In this document: positions 24,701-34,058 of the stretch, one piece after another
Layout of the letters: each line of letters opens with the position of its first letter
How positions within the stretch are numbered: the stretch's first letter is position 1
NCBI RefSeq assembly: GCF_030812335.1
Contig: NZ_JAUSSN010000002.1
Location: 1-64,000 of the forward strand
Source of the DNA: Pseudarthrobacter oxydans
Lineage (GTDB): Bacteria; Actinomycetota; Actinomycetes; Actinomycetales; Micrococcaceae
DNA: 64,000 bases
Reading direction: 5' to 3'
Translations under genes and position numbers: made by a program
The notes under the pieces: model-generated
What the model was told of the DNA's origin: nothing
Database searches by the model: none
What the model saw: only the letters and a program-made list of their open reading frames with translations

Positions 24701-25682
24701 CGAAGGCGCGTTCCTGGCCGACGACACGATGGTGGCCTCCTATGAGCTCGACGGCGGCTGGTTGCGGATCGCCCCCGCCAAGATCGGCAAACGCTCCTTC
24801 CTGGGCAACTCCGGGATGACCGCGGCCGGCCGCAGCGTGCCCAAGAACTCCCTCGTGGCGGTGCTCTCGGCAACCCCCGCGAAGGCGAAGTCCGGGACAT
24901 CCTGGCTGGGCAGCCCGCCGGTCCGGCTCCGGCGCACCGCCATCGCCTCCGACGACACGAGGACGTACCAGCCGCCGCTGAGGCTGAAGGTCGCCCGGGC
25001 GCTGTGGGAGCTGTGCCGGTTTGTCCCCGTTGTCGCGACGGTCGCGATCGCCGCCGGGGTCCTCCTCGCCTTCGACTGGCTCGCCTCAGTCTTCAATTAC
25101 GGCATCGCGGCGCTCCTGAGCGGAGTCGTGATCCTGCTCGCCGGCGCCGCGGCAGCCGGCAGCGCCGTCGTGGCGAAATGGCTGCTGGTGGGGCGCATCC
25201 GCCCCGGCGAGCATCCGCTGTGGAGCTCCTTCATCTGGCGCAACGAGGTCGTGGACACCTTCATCGAAATGGTCAGCGCACCCTGGTTCGCGCGCTCGGC
25301 CGCCGGGACCCCGGCCCTCGTCTGGTGGCTGCGGGCCCTCGGCGCACGGATCGGTGCCGGGACCTGGTGCGAGAGCTACTGGCTTCCCGAAGCGGACCTC
25401 GTGACCCTGGGCCGGAACTCGACGGTCAACCGCGGCTGCGTGGTCCAGACCCATCTCTTCCACGACCGCGTCATGAGCATCGACACTGTTACGCTCGATG
25501 ACGGGGCAACGATGGGACCGCACGGAGTCATCCTCCCGCAGGCCCGGATTGGCAAGGGCGGCACTGTGGGCCCGGCATCCCTGGTGATGCGGGGTGAGAC
25601 GGTGCCCGCCGCGAGCTACTGGATGGGGAATCCGGTGAGCCCGTGGGGCGGACCGGCGGTGCCGGCTCCCAAGCCGAAGTAG
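21711..25682 (+). CDS. Pls-like single-module NRPS, putative homopoly(amino acid) synthetase
   Basis: A 1323-residue enzyme close in length and layout to epsilon-poly-L-lysine synthetase (about 1319 residues). Residues about 40-505 are an adenylation domain: A3 loop FTSGSTGTPKG at 173-183, FDASCEEMW at 222-230, NTYGPTEAT, and the catalytic lysine K501 in SGKVDR. Residues about 520-590 are a carrier domain with pantetheine site Ser559 in YGGGSLAAAQ. There is no condensation or thioesterase domain. The rest has hydrophobic helix pairs alternating with three hexapeptide-repeat regions (near 740-830, 985-1060, 1215-1310), as in the tandem C domains of Pls. GTG start at 21711, GGAG upstream. A hand-aligned specificity code is D-A-E-S-I-G-T-V-V-K; the glutamate suggests a cationic substrate. 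Product not proven. Confidence 0.87.
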   Translation: MTEQQQQPQRSDLPQALATVSPVFQAQLPGSLATPPERTLVDILHDTARRFPDASALDDGHQSLSYAQLLSAVRAKARELHRAGLGAGDKIGVRIPSGTNQLYIAILAVLLIGAAYVPVDADDPEERARLVFGEARVAGTVRGAGEIVTDGPRPRPFPDPRLPGPDDDAWVIFTSGSTGTPKGVAVQHRSSAAFVDAEARLFLQDEPVGPQDRVLAGLSVAFDASCEEMWLAWRHGACLVPAPRALVRTGMDLGPWLISHGITVVSTVPTLAALWPVESLESVRLLIFGGEACPPDLAERLAVEGREVWNTYGPTEATVVACAAPLGGPGPVRIGLPLDGWDLAVVDADSLPVAEGEIGELIIGGVGLARYLDPAKDAEKYAPMPSLGWTRAYRSGDLVRYEAAGLIFQGRADEQVKLGGRRIELGEIDAALQSLPDVAGAAATVQTTAAGNQILVGYLSPAGGRELDLAAARELLGESLPAPLIPLLTVVDSLPTKTSGKVDRHALPWPLAGAGAADAAAAPLNLPDDAAWIVQQWSAVLGSAVSDLDADFFAYGGGSLAAAQLVSALRVRYPTITVADIYATPRVGALIDAARQSLPEGGAGPAPERTVRRTARKSQVFQTMMGVPLHILVGMRWLTYLMAANNLLSSLAGFSAAPTVSWWWVGASWLIFVSPAGRMLVSIAAARLLLRKVVPGTYPRSGRVHLRLWLAEQIQDLAGAVSLASAPWVPYYARALGAKIGDDVQLHSLPPVTGLLSLGSGCNVEPEVDLSGWWIDGDIVHIGAIRIGPGATVGARSTLMPGATIGAGARVEPGSAVLGKVKAGQLVAGSPAERRGKAKHSWPETPPEHRLIGRLWFAGFATASAVLALIPYLSAAAAALVVFSFIRGSASLTAALPQLLLSLPPAALVWFLSNLVLILLTTRLLGLGLAEGYYRVRSRIGWQVWATERVLDLARDLLFPIYASLFTPVWLRLLGARIGKNVEASTVLLIPKMTTVGEGAFLADDTMVASYELDGGWLRIAPAKIGKRSFLGNSGMTAAGRSVPKNSLVAVLSATPAKAKSGTSWLGSPPVRLRRTAIASDDTRTYQPPLRLKVARALWELCRFVPVVATVAIAAGVLLAFDWLASVFNYGIAALLSGVVILLAGAAAAGSAVVAKWLLVGRIRPGEHPLWSSFIWRNEVVDTFIEMVSAPWFARSAAGTPALVWWLRALGARIGAGTWCESYWLPEADLVTLGRNSTVNRGCVVQTHLFHDRVMSIDTVTLDDGATMGPHGVILPQARIGKGGTVGPASLVMRGETVPAASYWMGNPVSPWGGPAVPAPKPK

Positions 25683-25727
25683 CCCCGCGCTGTTCGTCCT
25701 GCACCTGCAATCCCGAAAGCCGATTTG

Positions 25728-27110
25728 ATGAGTCCCAGACCCGTGAGTCCCGCTGCCCCAGCGGGCGCCGGCAGCGGCCTGCCCGCCGACGATGCGGCCA
25801 GCTCCCCCGACCCCTACCTGCCGGGCCATGGCACGGATGCCTACCGGGTGACCCGCTATGAACTCGAGCTGGACTACAAGCTCAGCAGCAACCGCCTGAA
25901 CGGACGCGCGCTGGTGCATGCCGTGACGCAACGCCCCACTTCGGCCATTGTCCTGGACCTGACCGGGCTCCGGGCCACCAAGATCCAGCTCAGCGGGCGA
26001 AGGGTGCGGAAATTCAGCCAGCGCGCCGACCAGCTCGTCGTCGTCCCCGATGCCGGCCTGCTGCCCGGTGAGGAATTCACCCTGGACATCCGATACGAGG
26101 GCAACCCCACGCCCCGCCGCGGGCTGTGGGGCGAAGTGGGCTGGGAGGAACTGACCGACGGCGTCCTCGTGGCCGGCCAGCCCAACGGCGCACCGTCCTG
26201 GTTCCCCTGCAACGACCACCCGCTGGACAAGGCCAGTTACCGGATCTCGGTGACCACGGACGCGAACTACCGGGCCGTGTGCAACGGGATCCTGATCGCC
26301 CGCACCAGCCGGTCCAGCCGCGAGACCTGGGTCTACGAGCAGTCCGAGCCCATGTCCACCTACCTCGCCACGGTCCAGATCGGCCGCTACGAACTGCTGG
26401 CCCTCAATCCCGTCACAGCGGCGTCGGAGGTTCCCCAGCACGCGGCTGTTCCGTCTGCGCTGGCCGACGCGGCCCGGGCGGGACTGGCGAGGCAGCCCGA
26501 GATGATGCGCACCTTCATCGACTGCTTCGGCCCGTACCCCTTCGCCGAGTACACGGTCGTGGTGGCTGGCGACGAGCTGGAAATCCCGCTGGAGGCGCAG
26601 AGCCTGTCCATCTTTGGCCCCAACCACCTGGAGCAGGACTGGGACTCCCAGCGGCTCATCGCCCATGAGTTGTCCCACCAGTGGTTTGGCAACTCGCTGA
26701 CGGCGGCCTCGTGGAAGGACATCTGGCTGCACGAGGGATTTGCCTGCTACGCGGAGTGGATCTGGTCCGAAGAGGCCGGCGTCATGACCGTGGCGCGCCG
26801 GGCCGCCAGCGCGTGGCGGAAGCTGAGTGCCGGCAAGCAGGACCTGCTCGTGGGCGACCCCGGGCCGGAGATGATGTTCGATGACCGGGTCTACAAGCGG
26901 GGCGCCCTGGCGCTGCACGCCCTGCGCCTGCGCTGCGGCGACCTGGCGTTCTTCTCGCTGCTGCATGAATGGGCCAGCCAGAACCGGCATGGCTCCGTCT
27001 CGACGCCGCAGTTCATCCTCACCGCGGACCACGCGACCGGCCTCGACACCGAGGCGTTGCTGCACCCGTGGCTGTACCAGGAGGCCCTGCCGCCGCTGCC
27101 GCTCAGCTAA
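25728..27110 (+). CDS. M1 family metallo-aminopeptidase next to the Pls-like gene
   Basis: Gluzincin of 460 residues with H313-E-L-S-H317 and the third zinc ligand Glu336 (LHEGF), exactly 18 residues apart as in M1 enzymes. The usual GAMEN exopeptidase motif is changed to a PLEAQS-type sequence (about 287-292). It is shorter than classical M1 aminopeptidases (800 or more), lacking the large C-terminal helical domain. No signal peptide is visible, so it is probably cytosolic. ATG lies 45 bases after the Pls-like stop. Poly-lysine-degrading enzymes of Streptomyces are M1-type, so degradation of, or protection from, the neighbouring product is a reasonable inference. Confidence 0.87.
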   Translation: MSPRPVSPAAPAGAGSGLPADDAASSPDPYLPGHGTDAYRVTRYELELDYKLSSNRLNGRALVHAVTQRPTSAIVLDLTGLRATKIQLSGRRVRKFSQRADQLVVVPDAGLLPGEEFTLDIRYEGNPTPRRGLWGEVGWEELTDGVLVAGQPNGAPSWFPCNDHPLDKASYRISVTTDANYRAVCNGILIARTSRSSRETWVYEQSEPMSTYLATVQIGRYELLALNPVTAASEVPQHAAVPSALADAARAGLARQPEMMRTFIDCFGPYPFAEYTVVVAGDELEIPLEAQSLSIFGPNHLEQDWDSQRLIAHELSHQWFGNSLTAASWKDIWLHEGFACYAEWIWSEEAGVMTVARRAASAWRKLSAGKQDLLVGDPGPEMMFDDRVYKRGALALHALRLRCGDLAFFSLLHEWASQNRHGSVSTPQFILTADHATGLDTEALLHPWLYQEALPPLPLS

Positions 27111-27157
27111 GGCGTGTCACGAAATTGATGCGTGCCGTGCAACGTACCCGTTCAGGC

Positions 27158-28852
27158 TCATTGGATCAGGACGTCTTCCGGGTATGGTCCATCGGGAGGC
27201 GCTGGCCAGCCCCGACGGTCCGTGTCTGCTGCGGGCCATGGGTGCCCGGACAGAAATTCGCGCCAGTCCGCTAAGGGGTCCGGGGGAAGTTCCAGGTTTG
27301 GATCCCGGCCGGGGTCAGGGGGCAGGTCCAGGTCGGGATCCCAGCCTGGATACGCCGGCAGACCTGAATCCTCGAGTGTGTCCGGGAGCGTCTCCGTGGC
27401 CGGGATGCCGGGTGGCCAGTGGGTTGGTTCCCAGTCCTGCTGCTCGCTGGGGTAGTACCGTCCGGAGGGTGAGGTCCACCCTGGCGGTTTGTCTTTGCTG
27501 GCCCCGGACGGTGTCCAGGCCGAGGCGTGTTTCAGCCCGTGGTGCTTGGGACATGGCTGTCCGAGGTTGGTGATGCCGGTGGTGCCGCCGTCGGCCCAGG
27601 CCAGGAGGTGGTCTGCGTCGTTGTCCAGGGACGGGTTGTTGCAGCCGGGGAACGGGCATCGGCCGTCGCGGAGGTGCAGCCAGAGCCGCTGGGCCTTCGT
27701 GAGGCGGTAGTTGGTCCGTCCGATTTCCAGCGGCGCCCCGTCGCGGGGGTCGACCAGGACCCGGTAGAACGAGTCCGCGCCGTCGGCGACCAGTCGGCGG
27801 GCCATGGACGGCGGGATCGGCCCGTACCCGTCCAGCATCGCCGGTTCGTCCCCGGCGCCGAGGAGCGAGAGCACGGGCACGGTGATGAGGACCTGCGCCC
27901 GCGGGACCGGCACATCCCCGGTAAGGCCGTCGGCGTCGGTACCTGTGCTGAGGAGCAAGGTGGCGGCGATGTCGGCGCGGAGCTGGGTCAGGGTGCGGGG
28001 CTCGTCCGGGCCCTGGAGGGCGCGGGCGGCAGCAGTGGTCCGGTCCCAGATCCCCGCGGCGGTATCTACCGGGAGGTACGCGGAGAACCAGGCCATCCCG
28101 TCAGCGTCCGGGCAGAATTCGACCCGCCGGTCTTTGGCGCTTTTGGTGTGGCGTTGTTCGATGCTGTCCGGGTGGTGCCGTTCGCGCCACGTGCGGGCCT
28201 TAGCGCGGAACCGGTACGGGACGAGGTCCCCGGCCGGGCACCCGCGGGCCGGGTTCGGCGCGTCGGGGTCCAGGAAGTGCGCCTCCAGCGCCGCCGCCCC
28301 GGCCGGATCCAGGTTCGCGGTTTCGTCCACCATGGCCCGGGCATGCGCCCAGGAAATCGTCCCGGCCCGCAGCGCCGCCAGGGTCAGCGGCAAACGGCTC
28401 GTCAGGGCCAGACAGTCACCCAGAAACGCCCCGGCGGTCCCCTCTCCCACCGTCAGGACACACGCGACCTCAGCCCTCACCGCCATCTCCTGGCATCTGG
28501 CGTCGTGCAGGGCCACCGCCGGTGCCGCCAGGGCGTCCGTGGCCCGCACATAGGCCGCTGCCACCAGCACCTTCAACGCAGCAAACCGCGCCTCTACCCG
28601 GGCCATGTCGGCCAGGCCCTCCAGGCAATCATCCGCCAAAGCCCGCAACGGATCCTCCCACATCGGACCGGCCCCGGACGGACCAGTCAGATCAGAACCG
28701 GACGGACCAGCGTCATCAGAACCGGACAGAACAGCGCCGTCAGGAGCAGCGCGGTCAGCGCCGCCCCCGGCGACGGAACCCAGCGCCGTCGTCAACGCCG
28801 CAACAGCCGCCAGGGCCTCCCGGCCCTCCGCACTCCAGTCCGTGCTTTCCAT
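27158..28852 (-). CDS. DUF222 / HNH endonuclease signature protein (13E12 repeat type)
   Basis: A 564-residue member of a family repeated many times in actinobacterial genomes. The N-terminal two-thirds is the DUF222 helical region. The HNH-like motif follows at about 400-450: CPFPGCNNPS, then DADHLLAWADGGTTGITNLG and CPKHHGLKH, with zinc-type cysteines. The C-terminal 80 residues are Pro/Asp-rich. Near the N-terminus, SGSDDAGPSGSDLTGPSG is repetitive. Function unknown; often found in mobile or variable regions. It converges on the M1 gene and may be an insertion between that gene and the transferase. Confidence 0.82.
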   Translation of the reverse strand: MESTDWSAEGREALAAVAALTTALGSVAGGGADRAAPDGAVLSGSDDAGPSGSDLTGPSGAGPMWEDPLRALADDCLEGLADMARVEARFAALKVLVAAAYVRATDALAAPAVALHDARCQEMAVRAEVACVLTVGEGTAGAFLGDCLALTSRLPLTLAALRAGTISWAHARAMVDETANLDPAGAAALEAHFLDPDAPNPARGCPAGDLVPYRFRAKARTWRERHHPDSIEQRHTKSAKDRRVEFCPDADGMAWFSAYLPVDTAAGIWDRTTAAARALQGPDEPRTLTQLRADIAATLLLSTGTDADGLTGDVPVPRAQVLITVPVLSLLGAGDEPAMLDGYGPIPPSMARRLVADGADSFYRVLVDPRDGAPLEIGRTNYRLTKAQRLWLHLRDGRCPFPGCNNPSLDNDADHLLAWADGGTTGITNLGQPCPKHHGLKHASAWTPSGASKDKPPGWTSPSGRYYPSEQQDWEPTHWPPGIPATETLPDTLEDSGLPAYPGWDPDLDLPPDPGRDPNLELPPDPLADWREFLSGHPWPAADTDRRGWPAPPDGPYPEDVLIQ

Positions 28853-28927
28853 AAACCCATCAAATCATCGAGCCCCGACAATTAAGTGATGTGCCGTCTG
28901 GCTGGCTGCAGAAATTGGCGGCGGCTG

Positions 28928-29602
28928 CTATTCAGCCCCAAACACGGCCAGCGCGGCGGCAAAGCCCGCGGGCAGACCCAAGGCAACAGTGTCCAGGTCC
29001 ACGACGATTTTCCCGTCCCGGCGCTCCGCGTAGGCCTCGACGGAGGCCGGCTCCGTGCGCAGTCCGGTGCCGCGGGCCTTCAGTATGGCTTCCTTGCGGG
29101 CCCAGGCCGCTGTCCGCCAGAGCGTGGCCTGGTCCGGCGCCAGGGCGGCGAGCAGCTGCCGCTCCGCTGGGGTGAGGGCGACGTCGTCGAACCCTGGGAA
29201 CATCACGCCGGCGCTGTGTTCCAGGTCGACGCCGATCGCCACCCCGTCTGGACGGACGGGAGCGGCTGGACCAGCGGCCAGCAGCGCCCAGCCGTGGCTG
29301 CGGGACAGGCTCAGGACAAGGCCGGCAGGGGCCTGGCCGAGGCGGTAGCCGGGCCGGCCGTGGTCGAGATCCGGTCCCGTTCCGCAGTCCGGGCAGGAAT
29401 AGGCGGTGCTCAGGTCCCCCGGGCGCACCGCCAGGATCCCGGCGGCGAACTCCCGCAGCGCGATCCGGCCGGCCAGGAAGGCCCGCCGGGTTGCCGGGTC
29501 CGTGATGCCCGCGGCACGCGCGCGTTCCGCGGGATCGAGGAAGGCCTCGCCGTCCGGCCCGACGTCGGCAAGACAAACGGACCGGACGGTGACTCCGGCG
29601 AC
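28928..29602 (-). CDS. Sfp-type 4'-phosphopantetheinyl transferase, start codon missing or non-canonical
   Basis: Transfers phosphopantetheine from CoA to carrier-protein serine. The family motifs are AIGVDLEHS (Mg-binding Asp and Glu) and WARKEAILKARGTG (W..KEA). The first ATG/GTG/TTG codon in frame is GTG at 29428, giving only 166 residues. Yet the frame continues upstream with convincing family sequence, including DPAERARAAG and LAGRIALREFAAGILAVRPG, as far as about 29602. No standard start codon occurs there before the stop at 29657. The end coordinate given marks the extent of family-like sequence, not a proven start. It could use a rare start, contain a sequencing frameshift, or be a damaged gene. 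It directly follows pheT. The Pls-like carrier at Ser559 is an obvious candidate substrate. Confidence 0.7.
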   Translation of the reverse strand, partial: VAGVTVRSVCLADVGPDGEAFLDPAERARAAGITDPATRRAFLAGRIALREFAAGILAVRPGDLSTAYSCPDCGTGPDLDHGRPGYRLGQAPAGLVLSLSRSHGWALLAAGPAAPVRPDGVAIGVDLEHSAGVMFPGFDDVALTPAERQLLAALAPDQATLWRTAAWARKEAILKARGTGLRTEPASVEAYAERRDGKIVVDLDTVALGLPAGFAAALAVFGAE

Positions 29603-29631
29603 GGCGAGGGTCGCTCTGTGCCCCCTAGGCT

Positions 29632-32175
29632 TTAGCGTTGGACTGCTCCGAAGCGCTCATGGGCGACCGCCACGGCGCCCTCGCGGGCGGCGGATGCCTC
29701 GTCGGCGGTCAGCGTGCGGTCATCGGCCCTGAAGCGCAGGCTGAAGGCCAGCGACTTCTTGCCGTCCTCGATGCCCTTGCCCGCGTACACGTCGAAGAGT
29801 GCGACGTCTTCGAGCAGCTCCCCCGCGCCTTCGCGCAGCGCGTTGAGCACCTCATCCGCCGGCACCTCCTGCGGCACCACCAGGGCGACGTCCTGCGTGG
29901 CCACCGGGTACGTGGAGATGTGCCGGGCGACGATCACGTCGGCGGCGGCCGCGAAGAGGGCGTCCGCGTTGAATTCGAGCGCCACGGACCGTGCGGGCAT
30001 GTCGTGGGCGGCCAGCAGCTTCGGGTGCAGCTCGCCGGCATGGCCCAGGACCTCGCCGGTGCGGAGCGCCAGCTGCGCGGTCCGCCCCGGGTGGAAGGCC
30101 TGGTGCTGGCCCTGGCTGATAACGATCTCGACGCCGAGCACGTCGCCGGCGATCCGGGCGATGTCCAGGGCATCCGCCCAGTCCCACGCCCGGGGCGCGT
30201 GGCCGGGGGCGGCCGGCGAATCGTGTCCGGTAAGGACGGCGGCGAGGTACAGCGGCTGGTCCGGGACGCCGTCGTACAGGCCGTCCAGCACCTCTTCGCT
30301 GGGCCTGATGCCCAGCGGCGGGATCGAGGCGGTGCCGAGGGTGTCGCCCGGCAGGAACACGAGGCCGGCCTCGAACAGTGCCAGGTCGCGGAAACCGCGC
30401 GAGTGGTTGCGCTTGGCGACCTCGATCAGGCCCGGCAGGATCGAGGTGCGCAGGTAGCCCTGCTCCTCGCTGATCGGGTTGGCCAGCTTGAGGGCCTTGC
30501 GCGGCGATCCTTCCGTGGACACGCCGAAGGTGTCATTGGCGGCCTTGGAGACGAACGGGTACGCAAGGACCTCCGTGAGGCCGGAAGCCGCGAGGGCCTG
30601 GACCAGGCGCCGGCGCTGCTGCTGGACGCGGGTCAGCCCGCGGCCCGGCGGCGCGACCGGCAGGGACGCCGGGATCTGGTCGTAGCCGACCAGCCGGGCG
30701 ATCTCCTCGGTGAGGTCTTCCTTGGTTTCGAGGTCGTTCCGCCAGCTCGGGGCGGTCACGAGGTACCCGCCGTCGTTCTTCGCGACGACGGCACCCAGGT
30801 CCTCGAGCGAGGTGAGGATCTGCTCCTCGGTGAAGTCGATGCCGATCCGTTCCGCGGCGAAGGCCGCGGGCAGTTCGACGGTGACGGCGTCCGGCGCGGT
30901 GCCGACGTCGGTCCCCTCGGCCGCGGCGGTGCCGCCGGCGAGCTCGACCAGAAGGTCGACGACCCGCTGGGCGGCCACGCCGGCCACCTGCCAGTCGACG
31001 CCACGTTCGAAGCGCTTGGACGCCTCGGACGGGAGCTTGTGGCGGCGGCGCGAGCGAGCGATGGACACTTCGTCGAAGTGCGCGGCCTCAACGAGGACGT
31101 TCGTGGTGGAGCCGGACACCTCGGTGGCGGCGCCGCCCATCACGCCGGCGATGCCGATCGCACCGGAACCGTCGGTGATGAGGAGGTCCTCGACGTCGAG
31201 CGCGCGTTCCTTCGCGTCCAGGGTGGTGATCTTTTCCCCGGCCACGGCACGGCGGACCACGATGTCACCGGACAGCGTGTCCAGGTCGTAGCAGTGGGTG
31301 GGCTGGCCGAGTTCGAGCATGACGTAGTTCGAGATGTCCACGGGCAGCGAGATCGAACGGATGCCGGCGAGCCGCAGCCGGGAGGTCATCCACGGGGGTG
31401 TCGGCTTCGTGGCGTCGACGCCGCGGACGGTGCGGGCCACAAACCGGTCGCAGCCGGGCTTGCCGTAGATCGGGGCGTCGTCGTTGAGTTTGACGCCGTA
31501 GCCGCCGGCCAGTTCCGCGGGTGCCTGGACCTTCGACGCCGGGTCGGTGAAGGACGTGCCGGTGGCGTGGGCGTATTCGCGGGCGACGCCGCGGATGGAG
31601 AACGCATACCCGCGGTCCGGGGTGACGTTGATTTCGGCGGCCTGGTCGTAGAGACCGAGCAGCTCCATGGCGTCGGTGCCGATTTCCGGGTCCAGCCCGA
31701 TCCGGGACAGCACCAGGATGCCGTCGTGGTCCTCGCCGATGCCGAGCTCGCGCACGGAGGCGATCATGCCGGCGGAGAGGTGCCCGTAGGTCTTCCGCGC
31801 GGAGATGTGGAAGTCGCCGGGCAGCACAGCCCCGGGGAGGGTGACCACCACCTTGTCGCCTTCCACGAAGTTGTGGGCGCCGCAGATGATGCCCTGGACA
31901 CCGGAGGGGTCGATGCCCTCGCCGGTGAGGCTCTGCTGCTGCCCTTCGGGGACCACACGGACCTGGCACCAGTTGATGGTTTTGCCGTTGGTCTGGGGTT
32001 CCTTGACGATGCTCAGGACCTGGCCCACGACGATGGGGCCCTTGAGGGTGTCCGTGGGTCGGTGGACGGCTTCTTCTTCAAAGCCGACCTTGACCAGTTC
32101 GGCCATCACGTCTTCGGCCGTTGCTCCGGCCGGTACCTGCGCGAATTCACGCAGCCAGGAAAGTGGGATACGCAC
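29632..32175 (-). CDS. pheT: Phenylalanine--tRNA ligase beta subunit
   Basis: Large subunit of the (alpha-beta)2 PheRS, 847 residues. The N-terminus RIPLSWLREFAQVP is typical. An EMAP/tRNA-binding domain follows (about 40-150), then B3/B4 editing (about 210-380), B5 and a C-terminal ferredoxin-like anticodon-binding domain. GTG at 32175 lies 2 bases after the pheS stop, with GGAG inside the pheS end, so the two are coupled. The open frame extending to 32367 is within pheS. Confidence 0.95.
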   Translation of the reverse strand: MRIPLSWLREFAQVPAGATAEDVMAELVKVGFEEEAVHRPTDTLKGPIVVGQVLSIVKEPQTNGKTINWCQVRVVPEGQQQSLTGEGIDPSGVQGIICGAHNFVEGDKVVVTLPGAVLPGDFHISARKTYGHLSAGMIASVRELGIGEDHDGILVLSRIGLDPEIGTDAMELLGLYDQAAEINVTPDRGYAFSIRGVAREYAHATGTSFTDPASKVQAPAELAGGYGVKLNDDAPIYGKPGCDRFVARTVRGVDATKPTPPWMTSRLRLAGIRSISLPVDISNYVMLELGQPTHCYDLDTLSGDIVVRRAVAGEKITTLDAKERALDVEDLLITDGSGAIGIAGVMGGAATEVSGSTTNVLVEAAHFDEVSIARSRRRHKLPSEASKRFERGVDWQVAGVAAQRVVDLLVELAGGTAAAEGTDVGTAPDAVTVELPAAFAAERIGIDFTEEQILTSLEDLGAVVAKNDGGYLVTAPSWRNDLETKEDLTEEIARLVGYDQIPASLPVAPPGRGLTRVQQQRRRLVQALAASGLTEVLAYPFVSKAANDTFGVSTEGSPRKALKLANPISEEQGYLRTSILPGLIEVAKRNHSRGFRDLALFEAGLVFLPGDTLGTASIPPLGIRPSEEVLDGLYDGVPDQPLYLAAVLTGHDSPAAPGHAPRAWDWADALDIARIAGDVLGVEIVISQGQHQAFHPGRTAQLALRTGEVLGHAGELHPKLLAAHDMPARSVALEFNADALFAAAADVIVARHISTYPVATQDVALVVPQEVPADEVLNALREGAGELLEDVALFDVYAGKGIEDGKKSLAFSLRFRADDRTLTADEASAAREGAVAVAHERFGAVQR

Positions 32176-32177
32176 TG

Positions 32178-33239
<1,062 letters not shown>

Positions 33240-33553
33240 CTACTGTTCTTAGCTACGAGTCGGTTCATGCCAGCGCACAGGACCTTCAACAGGAGCAGGG
33301 ACCGGCGCGCGGACAAAGGGCAGGGCTCGCCAAAATCGCTCCGGCGGGCACTCCCCACCAGTCTAGTTGAACGGGCTCAGGTGCCCGAACGTGACGGTGC
33401 TCCCGGGGCCGTCGGCACTCCTGCGCACCGCTCTGCCGCTCGCTCTGTCCATCCCCCTGTCCGTCCGGTCTGTCCGTCCCCTCCGTCCGCCCGCCCCGCC
33501 TCTATCCCTCGTGCGTCATATCCGGCAGGCGGGTCCCCGGCTAGCATGGCCTC
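33240..33553. other. Divergent intergenic region between pheS and the HExxH gene
   Basis: No gene seen. It must hold the pheST promoter and the one for the rightward gene. A pyrimidine-rich tract with repeated TGTCCGTCC-like units lies near 33449-33485. A -10-like TAGCAT ends 6 bases before the ATG at 33554 and no ribosome site is present, so that gene may be leaderless. Confidence 0.4.
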
Positions 33554-34057
33554 ATGACGCCGGGACAACGGCTGCGGCAGCTGGCCAACGTACTCAATGC
33601 AACAACTCCGCTGGGGTTGCTGCTGGCCGGCTGTGCCCGCGCCCCCGTCCGCCGCGGACCCCGGGGACTGCTGATCGCCACCGGGTACCGCTGGCGGCTG
33701 CCCTTTGCGGGCGCCTTCACGGTCGGCAATGTGGTGATCTTCCGCGCCGGGCCCGCCGAAGCCCTGGCCAACGCGGCGCTGCTGGGGCACGAGGAGCGCC
33801 ACTGCACCCAGTACGCCTGGTGCCTGGGCCTCCCGTTCCTGCCGCTGTATTTCCTCGCCGCAGGCTGGTCCCTGGCCCGGACCGGCAACCCCGGCTCGCG
33901 CAACTTCTTTGAACGGCATGCCGGGCTGCAGGCCGGCGGCTACCCGGAGCGGGGCGACCGGCTCCAGGCATCCGGTCGAAGAACCATGCTCTACAACAAC
34001 GGATCCCAGAAGACCGGCAGGACGGGCCCGGCGGCCCGCGAGCGGAACGAGGCATGA
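33554..34057 (+). CDS. Conserved small protein with HExxH motif
   Basis: A 167-residue protein of unknown function. Residues 79-83 are HEERH, fitting the zinc-peptidase HExxH pattern. They are followed by a hydrophobic segment (about 90-105, LGLPFLPLYFLAAGW) and the block NFFERHAGLQAGGY. It could be a minimal metallopeptidase-like or membrane-associated protein, but the motif is short and may be coincidental. ATG start, no Shine-Dalgarno site seen. It is one base upstream of the SIMPL gene and probably co-transcribed with it. Confidence 0.7.
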   Translation: MTPGQRLRQLANVLNATTPLGLLLAGCARAPVRRGPRGLLIATGYRWRLPFAGAFTVGNVVIFRAGPAEALANAALLGHEERHCTQYAWCLGLPFLPLYFLAAGWSLARTGNPGSRNFFERHAGLQAGGYPERGDRLQASGRRTMLYNNGSQKTGRTGPAARERNEA

Positions 34058-34058
34058 C

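Noticed and set aside
27158..28852. DUF222/HNH protein as part of the Pls-like system or as a mobile element
   Set aside because: The family is scattered in actinobacteria with no terminal repeats here, so neither role is supported.
33240..33553. T-box or leader-peptide control of pheST
   Set aside because: No T-box motif or Phe-rich leader peptide was seen in the upstream region.
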